Positions 32,440-41,568 are shown, counted from the stretch's first letter. The stretch is DNA of 64,000 nucleotides from an uncultured Eubacterium sp. (GCA_900551755.1 URXK01000006.1:1-64000); one strand, 5' to 3'. A program made the numbers and translations. Notes: generated by a model not told the origin, from the letters alone.

Positions 32440-33327
32440 TTAAAGCGACACATCTCTTTGTTTGGATTGAGCTATATCCCTATTATCGAGTTCCGCATTA
32501 TGTGCTTGAGCCTCGAACTCTGCTCTTTCAAATACAGAATTGATATCCATATCCTCCTCCGTTATAGGAGTATCGTCCTTAAACTTTTCAAATAATGCTT
32601 TTCTGAACGCTTGTATCTTCGATTCAGCCTTACCAAGTAAAGCATCTTTTGTTTTGTTATCTTTTGTTTTTTGTATACCTTGTTCGGCAGTGTTTAGCAT
32701 AGAGTTTTTTAAATCAGCAATACCATCAGTCAATATTTCTGTTACACTCTTATCCGATAAGTTGCTTTCTTTATATGTTGACTTTTGCTCTTTATCTATA
32801 TCTTCTATATCTGTATCACCTTGTTGCGGTGTTTCAGACTGCTCTTGATATTCCTTCGATTGTTCTTCAACCTCCGTTTTTTCTGCACTGGGTTGTTTAT
32901 CTTGACTGCTTTCAGTTTGTGACTGTTCGTTAGTTTTGTCTTGAGTTTTTGACTTATTAAGCTCGTCCATTCTCTTTGTAAATTCACCCATAGCATAATT
33001 AACTCTTGAAACATCATCTGCCTTGAAATAGATTTTGTAATTATCATTGCCTAAAGACTGCACAGTATACTGAACCTTTGCGGATTTCAAACAATCCTTG
33101 AATATATTAAATTCTTTTTGGTCGCTGTTATTTTTTACAAATTCATCTAATCTGATATTTTTGTTTTTATCAAAAAATCTTTCAGGCGAAACCTCTCCAA
33201 CATTTTCAAATTGCAGCAAACCTTTTTTCAGAAGTCTAAGCAATGCTTGCAAAAAAGAAACACCATCTCTAAGCCCTCTTATAGTTCCGCTTGCATATCT
33301 CATAGTTTCATTTGCCAATTCTGACAT
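32440..33327 (-). CDS. PcfB/DUF3801-like protein with conserved C-terminal tag
   Basis: I start at the ATG at 33327 (MSELANE...); an upstream ATG lies inside the preceding terminator. Residues 1-130 (SFLQALLRLLKKGLLQFENV, KYNY-type strands) resemble the DUF3801 family, which includes the pCF10 relaxosome-coupling protein PcfB. A Gln/Glu/Ser-rich linker and a helix follow. The C-terminus bears SVFERAEFEAQAHNAEL, nearly identical in protein and DNA to the tail of the protein at 7686-9290. It is the first gene of the secretion operon and likely links relaxase and VirD4. Confidence 0.7.
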   Translation of the reverse strand: MSELANETMRYASGTIRGLRDGVSFLQALLRLLKKGLLQFENVGEVSPERFFDKNKNIRLDEFVKNNSDQKEFNIFKDCLKSAKVQYTVQSLGNDNYKIYFKADDVSRVNYAMGEFTKRMDELNKSKTQDKTNEQSQTESSQDKQPSAEKTEVEEQSKEYQEQSETPQQGDTDIEDIDKEQKSTYKESNLSDKSVTEILTDGIADLKNSMLNTAEQGIQKTKDNKTKDALLGKAESKIQAFRKALFEKFKDDTPITEEDMDINSVFERAEFEAQAHNAELDNRDIAQSKQRDVSL

Positions 33328-33350
33328 TTTTTCACCATCTTTCTTATTTA

Positions 33351-33380
33351 AAAGAGCCTTGCTTTCTAGCAAGGCTCTTT
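33351..33380 (-). terminator. Terminator after the surface-protein gene
   Basis: A perfect 13-bp stem (AAAGAGCCTTGCT and complement, 4-nt loop) is followed by TTTT on the minus strand. It separates the cohesin/surface-protein operon from the downstream secretion operon. The stem would also stop plus-strand transcripts. Confidence 0.85.
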
Positions 33381-33400
33381 AATATAAAATTCAAATTCAA

Positions 33401-36400
33401 TTACTTATTCAAGTAATTATAGATTACAACAGCCATTTCAGCTCTTGTAATCATTGCTTGCGGCTTAATTTTGCCGTTATCGCCGACTACTGTACCATTA
33501 TTTATAAGGTAAGCCACATAAGGCTTAGCCCACCAGCTTGTGTTTTTGCCGTCTGTGAAGTCAGCTAAGTTAGATGTGTCAACAGAATTGAAGTTGTAAT
33601 CTTTACCTCCGAAAAGTTTTGCAATAATTACAAACATTTCTTCTCTTGTTATCGGCTGTTCTGGCTTAAATGTACCGTCACCATAGCCAACAAAAACGCC
33701 TGCTGAAGCACAATCTGCAATAGCCTGTGCATAATAGCTGTCACTTGGAACATCATCAAATGTTATATTACCATCTTCAAGATTAAGCATTTTACTTAAT
33801 ACAACAGCAAAATCGCCTCTCTTAGTTGACATATCAGGCTTGAATAACTCATCTGTAACACCGTTTACGATGTCCTGATTATGCAAGAACTCAATATAAT
33901 CTTTTGCCCAATGGTCAGCAACATCCTTAAATGGTGTCTTAGTAGTAGCTTCTGTTTCTTTTTCAACTACAGTTAAATTTTCACTAATTTTTTCAGTAGT
34001 AGTTTCAATAGTAGTTTCTGTTGTAGTTGATGTAACTCTATTGCTCATACCTGCACCACCATTTGAATGATGCTTTGTAGTTGTTTCTGTTTCAGCTTCT
34101 GTTGTAACTTCTGTTGTTGTTTCAGTAGTTGTTTCAGTAGTAATCTCTGTAGTAGTTACAGGTCTTACTACAATAGGAATTTCTATCTCAATTCCGCCAA
34201 CAATTACAGTCACACTGTAATTGTCACTAGTCAAAGGCTTATCATCAACAACTGTTATATCATCAGCCTTAACTGTTTCCTTAGAGCCATCGTTGTAGCT
34301 GATTTCAACTTCTGTACCAGACTTATCAAAGTTTTCGCCCTCGTCATATTCAGTCTTATCAGGCTGCTTAGTAACTTCAACACTTACTATTTCTTTCTTT
34401 GTGACAGAAATAGGCACATTTATTTTTTCTGTTAAATCGTTATAAGCAAAGAAAACAACTCCGTACTTATCACCCACCTTAAGTGGAGTTTCGTCAACCT
34501 TTACATCAGATGCCTTTATGTATTCCTTAGAGCCATCATTGTAGCTGATTTCAATTACAATGCCATCAGCTTCGAATATCTGACCCTCAACATAATCACG
34601 CTTTGTAGGTAAGCTAACAATTCTTACACCGCTTGCATTGCCATTGTTATCTTCTGTTGTTGTTTCAGTTGAGTCTTCACTTGAAGTTGTGATTTCTGTA
34701 CTTACATCAGAGTTTGATGTAGTAGTTTCACTTACTTCAGCCCTTGTTGAAGTTTCTGCACTGTCAGAAGTAGTTGCTTCTGATGAATTTTCAGAAGTAG
34801 TATTCTCTGTTGAAACCTCTGTAGTCGGATATTTGTCATCATCAGAACCGCTTATTGCCTTTTTATAAACTGAAATAGGCTGCTCAGCATCGTTTCCGTC
34901 AAATGAGATAACTACGCTTGTATCATCGGTAGTTAAAGGTCTTACCGGATAAGTATAGTCTGTGATTTCCTCAACAGTACCGTCCTTGTAAACGGCTTGA
35001 ACTACCATACCTGTCGGATTAAATGACTGTCCCTCAACATAGTTTGTAGTGTTAGGTTCTTTAACAATAGAAATATGGTCTACTGTTGTGTGCTTGTAGT
35101 ATGCTGTCAATATCCAAATAACGTCCATTTCATTAATTTTGCCATCATCGTTAGCATCGGCATTTAATTTGTAAATGGTATCAAGTGACCACATACCCAT
35201 TGCAGCCTTTTCTACAAGCTCTGCATCGTATGCTGTGACTTCACCGTCACCGTCTACATCTGCGTTAGCAAGTGCGTCACCGCTAAGACTAACATTGCCC
35301 TTGATGTAGTTTTTAATTAATGTAACATCATCGCTTGTTAATGCTCCGTCACCGTCTACATCACCTGTATGCGTAGCCTTGTAGCCGTAATCGAAGAAAC
35401 CACTTAACACTTTATTAAGTATGACTGCGTCTTCAGGGGTAACATAACCGTCACGATTTAAATCGCCGTTCTTTTCAGGCACTAATTTCAAAAGTTCATC
35501 ACCGTCAACGGTAAGAATAATGTCAACATCAGCTGTATATCCCTTATACTCTACTGTTGCCTTAGTATCGCCCTTAGCGAACGGTTCTGTTGTATAAGTA
35601 TAATCATCAATAACAGCGGTAGAACCGTCATTGAAAGTCGCAACAACTTCCATACCGCTAGGGTCAAACTTTTCGCCCTCTGCATATGAAATCTTATTCG
35701 GCAACTTAGTAATCGCAATGCCTGAAACAGCCTTTTCAACTACTGTAACAGGTACTGTTGTTTCTATACCATCCTTAGAAATAGTAACGCTTGTATCATC
35801 TGTACTTAAAGTATTCGGATTAACCTTATAATCAATGATTATTTCGGTTCTTCCGTCTTCATAAGTCACTTGCACAACCATACCTGTTGTGTCAAAGTCT
35901 TGTCCCTCGACATAAGCAGTCTTAGTAGGGTTCTTAATCACTTTAATACCTGTAATCTTACTTTCGTTTACTGTAACAGGTACGGTAGTGTAAACACCGT
36001 CATAAGTTACATAAACCTTGTCAGTACCTGCTGTTAAGCCGTTTTCATCAACAACATAATCTGTAATAGTAGATGTAGAACCGTCATTATATGTTGCTGT
36101 GATAACCATACCTGTGTTGTCGAATTTCTCACCTGAAAGGTAAGTTGTCTTTGTCGGCTGTGTTGTAACCTCAAGACTTGTAACAGCCTTTTCAACAACA
36201 TCAACAGTTATTGTATCGCTGAAACCGTCTTTTGATATAACAATATCATCTTTTCCTATGAAACCTGTGTCGCCTGTTTCTTGACCCGTTGCATATCTCA
36301 ATATCCAGTTTGCATCAAGAAGATTAATACCAGCTAAGCCGTCACAGTCGGCAGCAACAAGGTCAAAATTGCCGTTTACAGTTTGACCGCTTATATACTG

Positions 36401-38953
36401 CAAAACAAGGGCAGCGTCTACCTTATCGACAACACCGTCACCGTTCACATCGCCACGCACCGAATTAGTGCCTGTGATTATTTCAGGCTGATAAGTGTAA
36501 TCAAAAATTTCAGCAGTAGTGCCGTCATTATACTTGGCTGTAACTATCATACCGCTTATATCAAACGGCTGACCTACAACATAGCTCATCTTGTTAGGAT
36601 TTTTAATAACTTCAATACCTGTAATTGCTTTAGCAACAACAGTGATAGGTACTGTTGCTGTCAAATCGCCTGCTGTTACGGTTATTTCGGTATCAGAAGT
36701 TGTCAACGCATTTGTATTGTAGCTGTAAGTTGTGCTTGGCAAGTCTGCCTTGCTGCCGTCTGCATATGTTGCAGTCACTACCATACCATTCGCATTAAAC
36801 TTCTGACCCTCCACATAGTTTGTAGTGTCAGGACTTTGTGTAATTTCGATTGACTTAATCCCATTCTCCGCAACGCTTACAGGAACTGTTGCGTAGAAGT
36901 CATTGTATGTTACATATACAGTTGTTGTGCCGACAGCTAATTCGGTTTCATCAACATCATAATCATTGATAGTCTTTTCTGAACCGTCATTGTAAACAGC
37001 TTTAACAACCATACCACTCTTATCGAATTTCTGACCCTCGATATAGCTTGTCTTTGTAGGCTGTGTAGCCACCTTAATACCTGTCATAGTAACTTTTTTA
37101 GCCACTGTAACTGGTACAGATGTATACAATCCGCCATATGTCACATATACCTTAGTTGTGCCTACTGACAATGTGTTGGTTTCAACTGTGTAATCAGTGA
37201 TAGTAGATGTAGAACCGTCATTATATGTTGCGGTCACTACCATACCACTCTTGTTGAAACTATCTCCGTCAGTATAGCTTGTCTTTGTTGGCTGTGTTGT
37301 TACAGCAATGCTTGTTACAGCCTTTTCGGTTACAGTAATAGGAATTGTGGCACTCTTACCGTTCTTTGTTACTGTAATTTTAGTAGTATCTGCCGCAACA
37401 ATGCTAGGAGTAGAGGTGTAATCTGCAATAACAGCGGTAGAACCGTCATTGTAGGTTGCCTGCACCTTAGCACCTGTTAAATCAACGCTTTCGCCAACAT
37501 AGTAACTAATCTTGTTAGGCTGATTAATTACAGCAAGTGAATTAATCTGCTTGCTTACAACAGTTACTGGAACATCAACACTGCCGTCACCGTAAGTGAC
37601 AGTAACTTTTGTATCATCTGTTGTTAAAGCACTGCCAGCAAAATAATTAATATTCAAATATTTGTTATTAATTACTTCTGTTGTATCATCGTTATAGGTT
37701 ACTTTGAACTCTGCACCATCAAGGTTTAAAGTTTCACCTTCTACATAATCACTCTTGTCAGGTGATTTTGTCATTTCTATTTTTTTCACAGCCTTTTTAG
37801 TTACAGAAATAGGCACAGATGTATAGCATTCCTGATTATTTTTCAATGTAGCATACACTTTAACTGCAGTAGTATCTGTTGTTAATGTAGTATCATCATA
37901 AGTATAATCTGTTACTTCAAATTCGTTATCTCTGTCAGAGCAATTCATAACAACTTTCATACCACTCGGGTTAAATGACTGTCCCTCGACATATGTTGTC
38001 TTATCAGGCTGTACTGCAATCTTAATACCTGTTGGATTATAAATTTTTATATTAGCGATGTTATTTGAACTATCTGATGCAAATACAGGAACATAGTGCA
38101 GACCATATCCAAAACCTTCATCTATGTAATTAGCTCCTGATTCCATCTTAGCATATAAATCAGTGTTTCCTACACCGCTTTTATTATTACGCCAGTACAA
38201 ATCACCATCTGTTTTAGTTTTGCTGTCGTAAAAATCACCAGATGTTTCTTTATCAGCTATCGCAGTAAAATAATTCTTTTCTTTATCTCTTAAAAAGTAT
38301 ATTTCATCTGAATCGTAAAAGTCCCAAAAAAATTTGTAATTTGAATAAGTGTCTGCAAATTTATAACCGTTTTGATAATTTTTTAAATAGTAACTAGGCG
38401 TACCTTTTTCCAATAAAGTTATTCTTTTAGGCTTCTGTGGTACAAGGTTTGTACACCAATAAATATTATAAGCATCATCTTTTGATGTTGGAGATGCCAC
38501 AAAAGGAATATAGTAAAGATTACTGTCATAATAGACAACTATAAAATCAGCAAATGTCTTATATATAGAACTAGTTTCATTAGCTTTTTTAATTAGTCCT
38601 GCACCATCAAGACGGTGTTCATCATTTGTTAAACCCATTGGAGCAAAAGAAAAATTAGGGTTATTGTCTACACTGCCGTCACCGTTATAAAATGTTACTA
38701 TATTCTTAATGTCATCAGCTGTAATATCCCTTGTATTAGACCAGATAGCCTTATAGCCCTTGTCTAATCTCAAATGTGATGTATCATCAGGGATAGATAA
38801 GTATGATGCCTTTAAAACAGAATCTAAATCTTTACCTACTATTTTTCCAAGATTTACATCAAAATTTGAATCTGCATATACATTGATACAACTTAAACTC
38901 GATACAGTCATTATTGCTGCAAGTATGGTTGCCAATGTTCTTTTCAATTTCAT
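33401..38953 (-). CDS. Giant SLH-anchored surface protein with Ig-like and dockerin-like repeats
   Basis: The 1850-residue protein has a signal peptide (to ~27), a unique N-terminal domain (~30-310) and 13 bacterial Ig-like repeats of the YVEGQxFDxxGMVVxAxYNDGS type. Dockerin-like calcium repeats lie at ~834-895 (GDVNGDGVVDKVDAALVL) and ~1160-1290 (GDLNRDGYVTPEDAVIL, ADVDGDGEVTAYDAELV). Thr/Ser/Glu-rich stalks lie near 1370-1440 and 1595-1650. Three SLH domains at ~1674-1850 anchor it to secondary wall polymer. It should extend far from the cell and may mediate mating contact. Dockerins bind cohesins, and a cohesin-like protein is encoded 14 bp upstream. Confidence 0.85.
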   Translation of the reverse strand: MKLKRTLATILAAIMTVSSLSCINVYADSNFDVNLGKIVGKDLDSVLKASYLSIPDDTSHLRLDKGYKAIWSNTRDITADDIKNIVTFYNGDGSVDNNPNFSFAPMGLTNDEHRLDGAGLIKKANETSSIYKTFADFIVVYYDSNLYYIPFVASPTSKDDAYNIYWCTNLVPQKPKRITLLEKGTPSYYLKNYQNGYKFADTYSNYKFFWDFYDSDEIYFLRDKEKNYFTAIADKETSGDFYDSKTKTDGDLYWRNNKSGVGNTDLYAKMESGANYIDEGFGYGLHYVPVFASDSSNNIANIKIYNPTGIKIAVQPDKTTYVEGQSFNPSGMKVVMNCSDRDNEFEVTDYTYDDTTLTTDTTAVKVYATLKNNQECYTSVPISVTKKAVKKIEMTKSPDKSDYVEGETLNLDGAEFKVTYNDDTTEVINNKYLNINYFAGSALTTDDTKVTVTYGDGSVDVPVTVVSKQINSLAVINQPNKISYYVGESVDLTGAKVQATYNDGSTAVIADYTSTPSIVAADTTKITVTKNGKSATIPITVTEKAVTSIAVTTQPTKTSYTDGDSFNKSGMVVTATYNDGSTSTITDYTVETNTLSVGTTKVYVTYGGLYTSVPVTVAKKVTMTGIKVATQPTKTSYIEGQKFDKSGMVVKAVYNDGSEKTINDYDVDETELAVGTTTVYVTYNDFYATVPVSVAENGIKSIEITQSPDTTNYVEGQKFNANGMVVTATYADGSKADLPSTTYSYNTNALTTSDTEITVTAGDLTATVPITVVAKAITGIEVIKNPNKMSYVVGQPFDISGMIVTAKYNDGTTAEIFDYTYQPEIITGTNSVRGDVNGDGVVDKVDAALVLQYISGQTVNGNFDLVAADCDGLAGINLLDANWILRYATGQETGDTGFIGKDDIVISKDGFSDTITVDVVEKAVTSLEVTTQPTKTTYLSGEKFDNTGMVITATYNDGSTSTITDYVVDENGLTAGTDKVYVTYDGVYTTVPVTVNESKITGIKVIKNPTKTAYVEGQDFDTTGMVVQVTYEDGRTEIIIDYKVNPNTLSTDDTSVTISKDGIETTVPVTVVEKAVSGIAITKLPNKISYAEGEKFDPSGMEVVATFNDGSTAVIDDYTYTTEPFAKGDTKATVEYKGYTADVDIILTVDGDELLKLVPEKNGDLNRDGYVTPEDAVILNKVLSGFFDYGYKATHTGDVDGDGALTSDDVTLIKNYIKGNVSLSGDALANADVDGDGEVTAYDAELVEKAAMGMWSLDTIYKLNADANDDGKINEMDVIWILTAYYKHTTVDHISIVKEPNTTNYVEGQSFNPTGMVVQAVYKDGTVEEITDYTYPVRPLTTDDTSVVISFDGNDAEQPISVYKKAISGSDDDKYPTTEVSTENTTSENSSEATTSDSAETSTRAEVSETTTSNSDVSTEITTSSEDSTETTTEDNNGNASGVRIVSLPTKRDYVEGQIFEADGIVIEISYNDGSKEYIKASDVKVDETPLKVGDKYGVVFFAYNDLTEKINVPISVTKKEIVSVEVTKQPDKTEYDEGENFDKSGTEVEISYNDGSKETVKADDITVVDDKPLTSDNYSVTVIVGGIEIEIPIVVRPVTTTEITTETTTETTTEVTTEAETETTTKHHSNGGAGMSNRVTSTTTETTIETTTEKISENLTVVEKETEATTKTPFKDVADHWAKDYIEFLHNQDIVNGVTDELFKPDMSTKRGDFAVVLSKMLNLEDGNITFDDVPSDSYYAQAIADCASAGVFVGYGDGTFKPEQPITREEMFVIIAKLFGGKDYNFNSVDTSNLADFTDGKNTSWWAKPYVAYLINNGTVVGDNGKIKPQAMITRAEMAVVIYNYLNK

Positions 38954-38966
38954 CTCAAAATCCCCC

Positions 38967-39566
38967 TTACTCTAACTTTTCAGTTGCAGCAAGACTTTCT
39001 GCCTGCTGTGTATCTTCATCAGTTGTTACTGCTGAATCTGACACTGTTTCATCATCAACAGCAAACTCTACGCTCTCGCCGCTTTCCACTGTATCAGCAA
39101 TTACTCCACTAATGTCAAATTTATCACTGCTTGTTATTTCATCGTTTGCCATCACATCAGGATAGCGTGCAATCTGGAATAACTTTGAAGACACTGTAGT
39201 TTCTGTTGCTGTTGTATTTTCATTTACATTGAAAACAACATTTGCAACAATAACGCTGATTTCTTTTAAATCAGCAGCAGACTTATCTGCCCAGCCTATA
39301 ACAATTCTACCATCCTCTACTAAGTCGGCATTTAAAAATCCTGCTGATAAATTAGATTTTGCATAACACTCATCTCCTAAAATATCATTAGCAATAAGAA
39401 CTGGAGTTAATTCTTCAGGGTTGTATGTTACTTCCGCAACATACCCTGTTATTGTGTTTAAATCTGCCTTAATAGGCACTGTAATCTCTGTTGCCATAGC
39501 ATTTGTGCTTAATCCAATTACACCAATTGCACTTCCAAGCAGTGTAACAATTTTTTTAAGTTTCAT
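38967..39566 (-). CDS. Secreted cohesin-like protein
   Basis: The 199-residue protein has a signal peptide ending near ATNAMA (residue 25). A beta-rich domain (~26-130) with TGYVAEVTYNPEELTPVLI and GRIVIGWADKSAADL matches the shape of cohesin modules (Y-D/N-P-x-x-L-T and a later W/A-D segment). An acidic tail of about 60 residues carries no LPxTG, SLH or membrane anchor. Cohesins bind dockerins, and the next gene encodes a protein with dockerin-like repeats. The start follows AGGAGG. The alternative is another member of the same beta-sandwich superfamily without dockerin binding. Confidence 0.6.
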   Translation of the reverse strand: MKLKKIVTLLGSAIGVIGLSTNAMATEITVPIKADLNTITGYVAEVTYNPEELTPVLIANDILGDECYAKSNLSAGFLNADLVEDGRIVIGWADKSAADLKEISVIVANVVFNVNENTTATETTVSSKLFQIARYPDVMANDEITSSDKFDISGVIADTVESGESVEFAVDDETVSDSAVTTDEDTQQAESLAATEKLE

Positions 39567-39602
39567 AAGCTTCCTCCTATTTTTTTATTTTTATATAAAA
39601 AA

Positions 39603-39619
39603 GAACCCTATATGGGTTC
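39603..39619 (-). terminator. Small terminator/attenuator upstream of the cohesin gene
   Basis: A 6-bp stem (GAACCC and GGGTTC) is followed by TTTTTT on the minus strand, 37 bp before the cohesin gene. It could end transcripts from the small genes upstream or act as an attenuator. Confidence 0.65.
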
Positions 39620-39653
39620 AAAATTAACATTGTAATTATATATTTCACTTTTA

Positions 39654-39664
39654 GACAACTTGTC
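39654..39664. promoter_or_regulatory. Palindromic site 3, GACAACTTGTC
   Basis: Upstream of the cohesin gene on the minus strand. Right flank CGTAAG. Confidence 0.65.
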
Positions 39665-39731
39665 CGTAAGTTACAAATTAGGGAGGAACTCCAGATAAAA
39701 TCCAAGTCCTATACATTTACATTTTCCTTTC

Positions 39732-39821
39732 TTAATCTCGTGACTTTGTTGCTGCAATAATTGATGCCATCGCAAAGCCAAATAAGCCACCTAAGCAAAA
39801 ACCAGAAATAAACATTAACAT
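39732..39821 (-). CDS. DUF3789-like tiny membrane protein (29 aa)
   Basis: A short ORF behind AAGGAG encodes MLMFISGFCLGGLFGFAMAS then a short basic end (TKSRD). It is a single Gly-rich membrane helix with a charged C-terminus, the layout of DUF3789 proteins that are common on Clostridia mobile elements. The function is unknown. The start overlaps the end of the 78-residue gene upstream. Confidence 0.65.
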   Translation of the reverse strand: MLMFISGFCLGGLFGFAMASIIAATKSRD

Positions 39822-40051
39822 TTTAAATCACTCCTTGCCATTTCCTCAGAAATCTTAAGCTTTGCAATATTTATATTGTCCGTAGCTAAGTCAACTGACT
39901 TAGGGCAAAAATCAAAATTGCACACATTTGCAAATACCCAATTTCCTGTTTTATCGCTTCTAAACAAAGTTCCTAAATGTTCTTTTATATTATTAACAAA
40001 TATAAATAGTGTTACAACATCACATTCTTTTCTTTCCCATATTGCTTCCAT
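39815..40051 (-). CDS. Small hypothetical protein (78 aa)
   Basis: I do not recognise this protein. It starts behind GAAAGGAG (a long spacing of about 13 bases) and overlaps the DUF3789-like gene by 7 bp, which supports it as real. The sequence (VVTLFIFVNNIKEHLGTLFR, then NWVFANVCNFDFCPKS) is mixed polar/aromatic with two Cys and no signal peptide. Several stacked hairpins lie just upstream (40092-40177), so expression may be controlled in the leader. Confidence 0.55.
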   Translation of the reverse strand: MEAIWERKECDVVTLFIFVNNIKEHLGTLFRSDKTGNWVFANVCNFDFCPKSVDLATDNINIAKLKISEEMARSDLKC

Positions 40052-40091
40052 ATAAAAATAAAAACTCCTTTCAAATAAAAATAAAAAATAA

Positions 40092-40132
40092 AGAGCTGTC
40101 GGGAATCGAACCCAAAAACACCTGTCAGCTCT
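40092..40132 (-). other. tRNA-like or terminator-like hairpin
   Basis: On the minus strand a perfect 7-bp stem (AGAGCTG/CAGCTCT) encloses a tRNA-type T arm (TTGGG, loop TTCGATT, CCCGA). There is no room for D and anticodon arms. A T-rich run follows, so it may act as an intrinsic terminator in the leader of the 78-residue gene. It is not a functional tRNA. Confidence 0.5.
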
Positions 40133-40878
40133 AAAGGAGAGGGACTTCTCAGTCCCTCAGGACGGTCAATGACCGTTTAGATATATTAATAAAAAAGCAG
40201 CTTTAAAAAATATAAGCAGCGGTACAAACGCTTATACTTTTTCATCATATAGCTTCTTACAACTATCAAAGCTAATAAATAAATGATTGACTTCTTACAA
40301 CAACAATCAAAGTCAAACAAGATAGTACACTTTTAATTCTTATCTACAATCGAATTTAAGAGTGTTTCTTAGTAATTAATGTTTAAATGTTAATTGAGGT
40401 AATAATATAAATAGAATTTCATTTTTAAAAATTTAGCAGAAAAAAGCTCGAAAAAAACTGCGAAAGGAGGTTACCTCCATTTCATTATTCATAGATTTAA
40501 AATTTTTATAAGCCTTTATTTTTAATTTAAGATACTTTTCTTCAACTATATATAATAGCTTGTTATACATCTACTAAGGTGGTACACCAAAGTATTTCAT
40601 ATTTTAATCATTCCTTTCCTTATTTTTGTATATGTATGTCTTGATTTATAATAATTAAATGCTGTATTCCTTTGTAGCAGCAGAGGTATGCACCCCTCTG
40701 CTGACAAAACAAAAAGAAGGAATTAAATTGAAAGAACGGTTCGTTGTTTGAATATATAAAGTCCCAATTTTTTAATTTAAAAATATATTCAAACAATAGT
40801 CCCTTCACTAATAGCGACTTTTTTGCCAAAAACAAAGCAAAATGGGAACCAAACAGCTTTGTTTTCCGCAAGAAATTA
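40133..40878. other. Structured leader region, no confident gene
   Basis: About 750 bp lie between the HTH/sigma-like gene and the small genes. Visible dyads include GAGGGACT/AGTCCCTC (40139-40158), ACGGTCA/TGACCGT (40162-40177), GGAGGT-T-ACCTCC (40467-40479, covering a ribosome-binding-like GGAGG) and a 9-bp CAGCAGAGG hairpin near 40680. On the minus strand a 45-codon ORF runs into the GGAGGT hairpin, and a 19-codon basic ORF lies near 40240. Neither has a convincing start site. An 83-codon frame at 40620-40871 looks like leader sequence rather than a gene. Confidence 0.5.
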
Positions 40879-41334
40879 TTAAGATTGCATTTCTAACGCT
40901 TTTATCTTCAAATTAATAACATTTATCTTATTGGATACATACTTTCTGCTTACATTTAAAAGTTCCGCTATGGCATTTAATGTATATCTGTAACAATTGT
41001 AGTATTCATAAATAACAACTTCATCTTCGCTTAAAACATCTTTATAGTCAGATAATACAATAGATATAATGCCGTCAATGTCGGTATCCAGTTTTTTAAG
41101 TCTGTTTCGCACTGCTTGAGTTGAGCAATGCAAATGATTAGATATTTTTTCTGTACCCAAGCAATCAACATAAGCCAACTTAATAAGCCTTTTTTCATCA
41201 TCTGACAAAAAAGAAAATATTTTCTTTTGCAAGGCAAACAACGCTCTCTTGGTAATGTCGCTGTTGCCTATGTCTTTGTTGTGAGCCACTTTATATCCCA
41301 CTATATCTTTGTTTAAATCGGTTATATGTATCAC
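40879..41334 (-). CDS. HTH regulator resembling sigma-factor region 4
   Basis: The 151-residue protein starts at a GTG behind AAGGAG. It has two helix-turn-helix-like segments: one near residues 70-90 (EKISNHLHCSTQAVRNRLKK) and one near 125-145 (LNAIAELLNVSRKYVSNKIN). The layout resembles sigma-70-like regulators of Tn916-type and plasmid elements, but no region 2 is visible, so it may be an ordinary activator. It is divergent in function from XRE repressors and sits between repA and the small-gene/surface operon, which it could control. Confidence 0.55.
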   Translation of the reverse strand: MIHITDLNKDIVGYKVAHNKDIGNSDITKRALFALQKKIFSFLSDDEKRLIKLAYVDCLGTEKISNHLHCSTQAVRNRLKKLDTDIDGIISIVLSDYKDVLSEDEVVIYEYYNCYRYTLNAIAELLNVSRKYVSNKINVINLKIKALEMQS

Positions 41335-41346
41335 AATATCAACTCC

Positions 41347-41550
41347 TTAAAACTTATACTTACGCTTAACTCTGCCCAATCGGATATTAACTGTTTCTTC
41401 AGCAGCTTTATATGAATTATAAGAGCCTATCAAATGTCCCTCTTTTGAATAATTATTAAAAAGATATAATTCAAAACATCTATCCGACTTTTCTACAATA
41501 CTAAAGCATTTAATATTTTCAACATAAATATTTTCAACACACCTTTTCAT
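41347..41550 (-). CDS. Small hypothetical protein (67 aa)
   Basis: I do not recognise this protein. It begins behind GAGGTGA and ends 13 bp before the HTH/sigma-like gene. The product alternates hydrophobic and polar residues (CFSIVEKSDRCFELYLF) and ends with a basic tail (RLGRVKRKYKF), which suggests a small nucleic-acid or protein-binding domain. One of the seven palindromic sites (41569-41579) lies 19 bp before its start, so it may be controlled by that site. Confidence 0.55.
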   Translation of the reverse strand: MKRCVENIYVENIKCFSIVEKSDRCFELYLFNNYSKEGHLIGSYNSYKAAEETVNIRLGRVKRKYKF

Positions 41551-41568
41551 ATGTTCACCTCACTTTGC

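Noticed and set aside
40092..40132. Functional tRNA
   Set aside because: Only the acceptor-like stem and T arm are present, 41 nt in all.
40620..40871. 83-codon minus-strand ORF
   Set aside because: It has no ribosome binding site, unusual Phe/Leu/Cys-rich composition and covers a hairpin. It reads as translated leader sequence.
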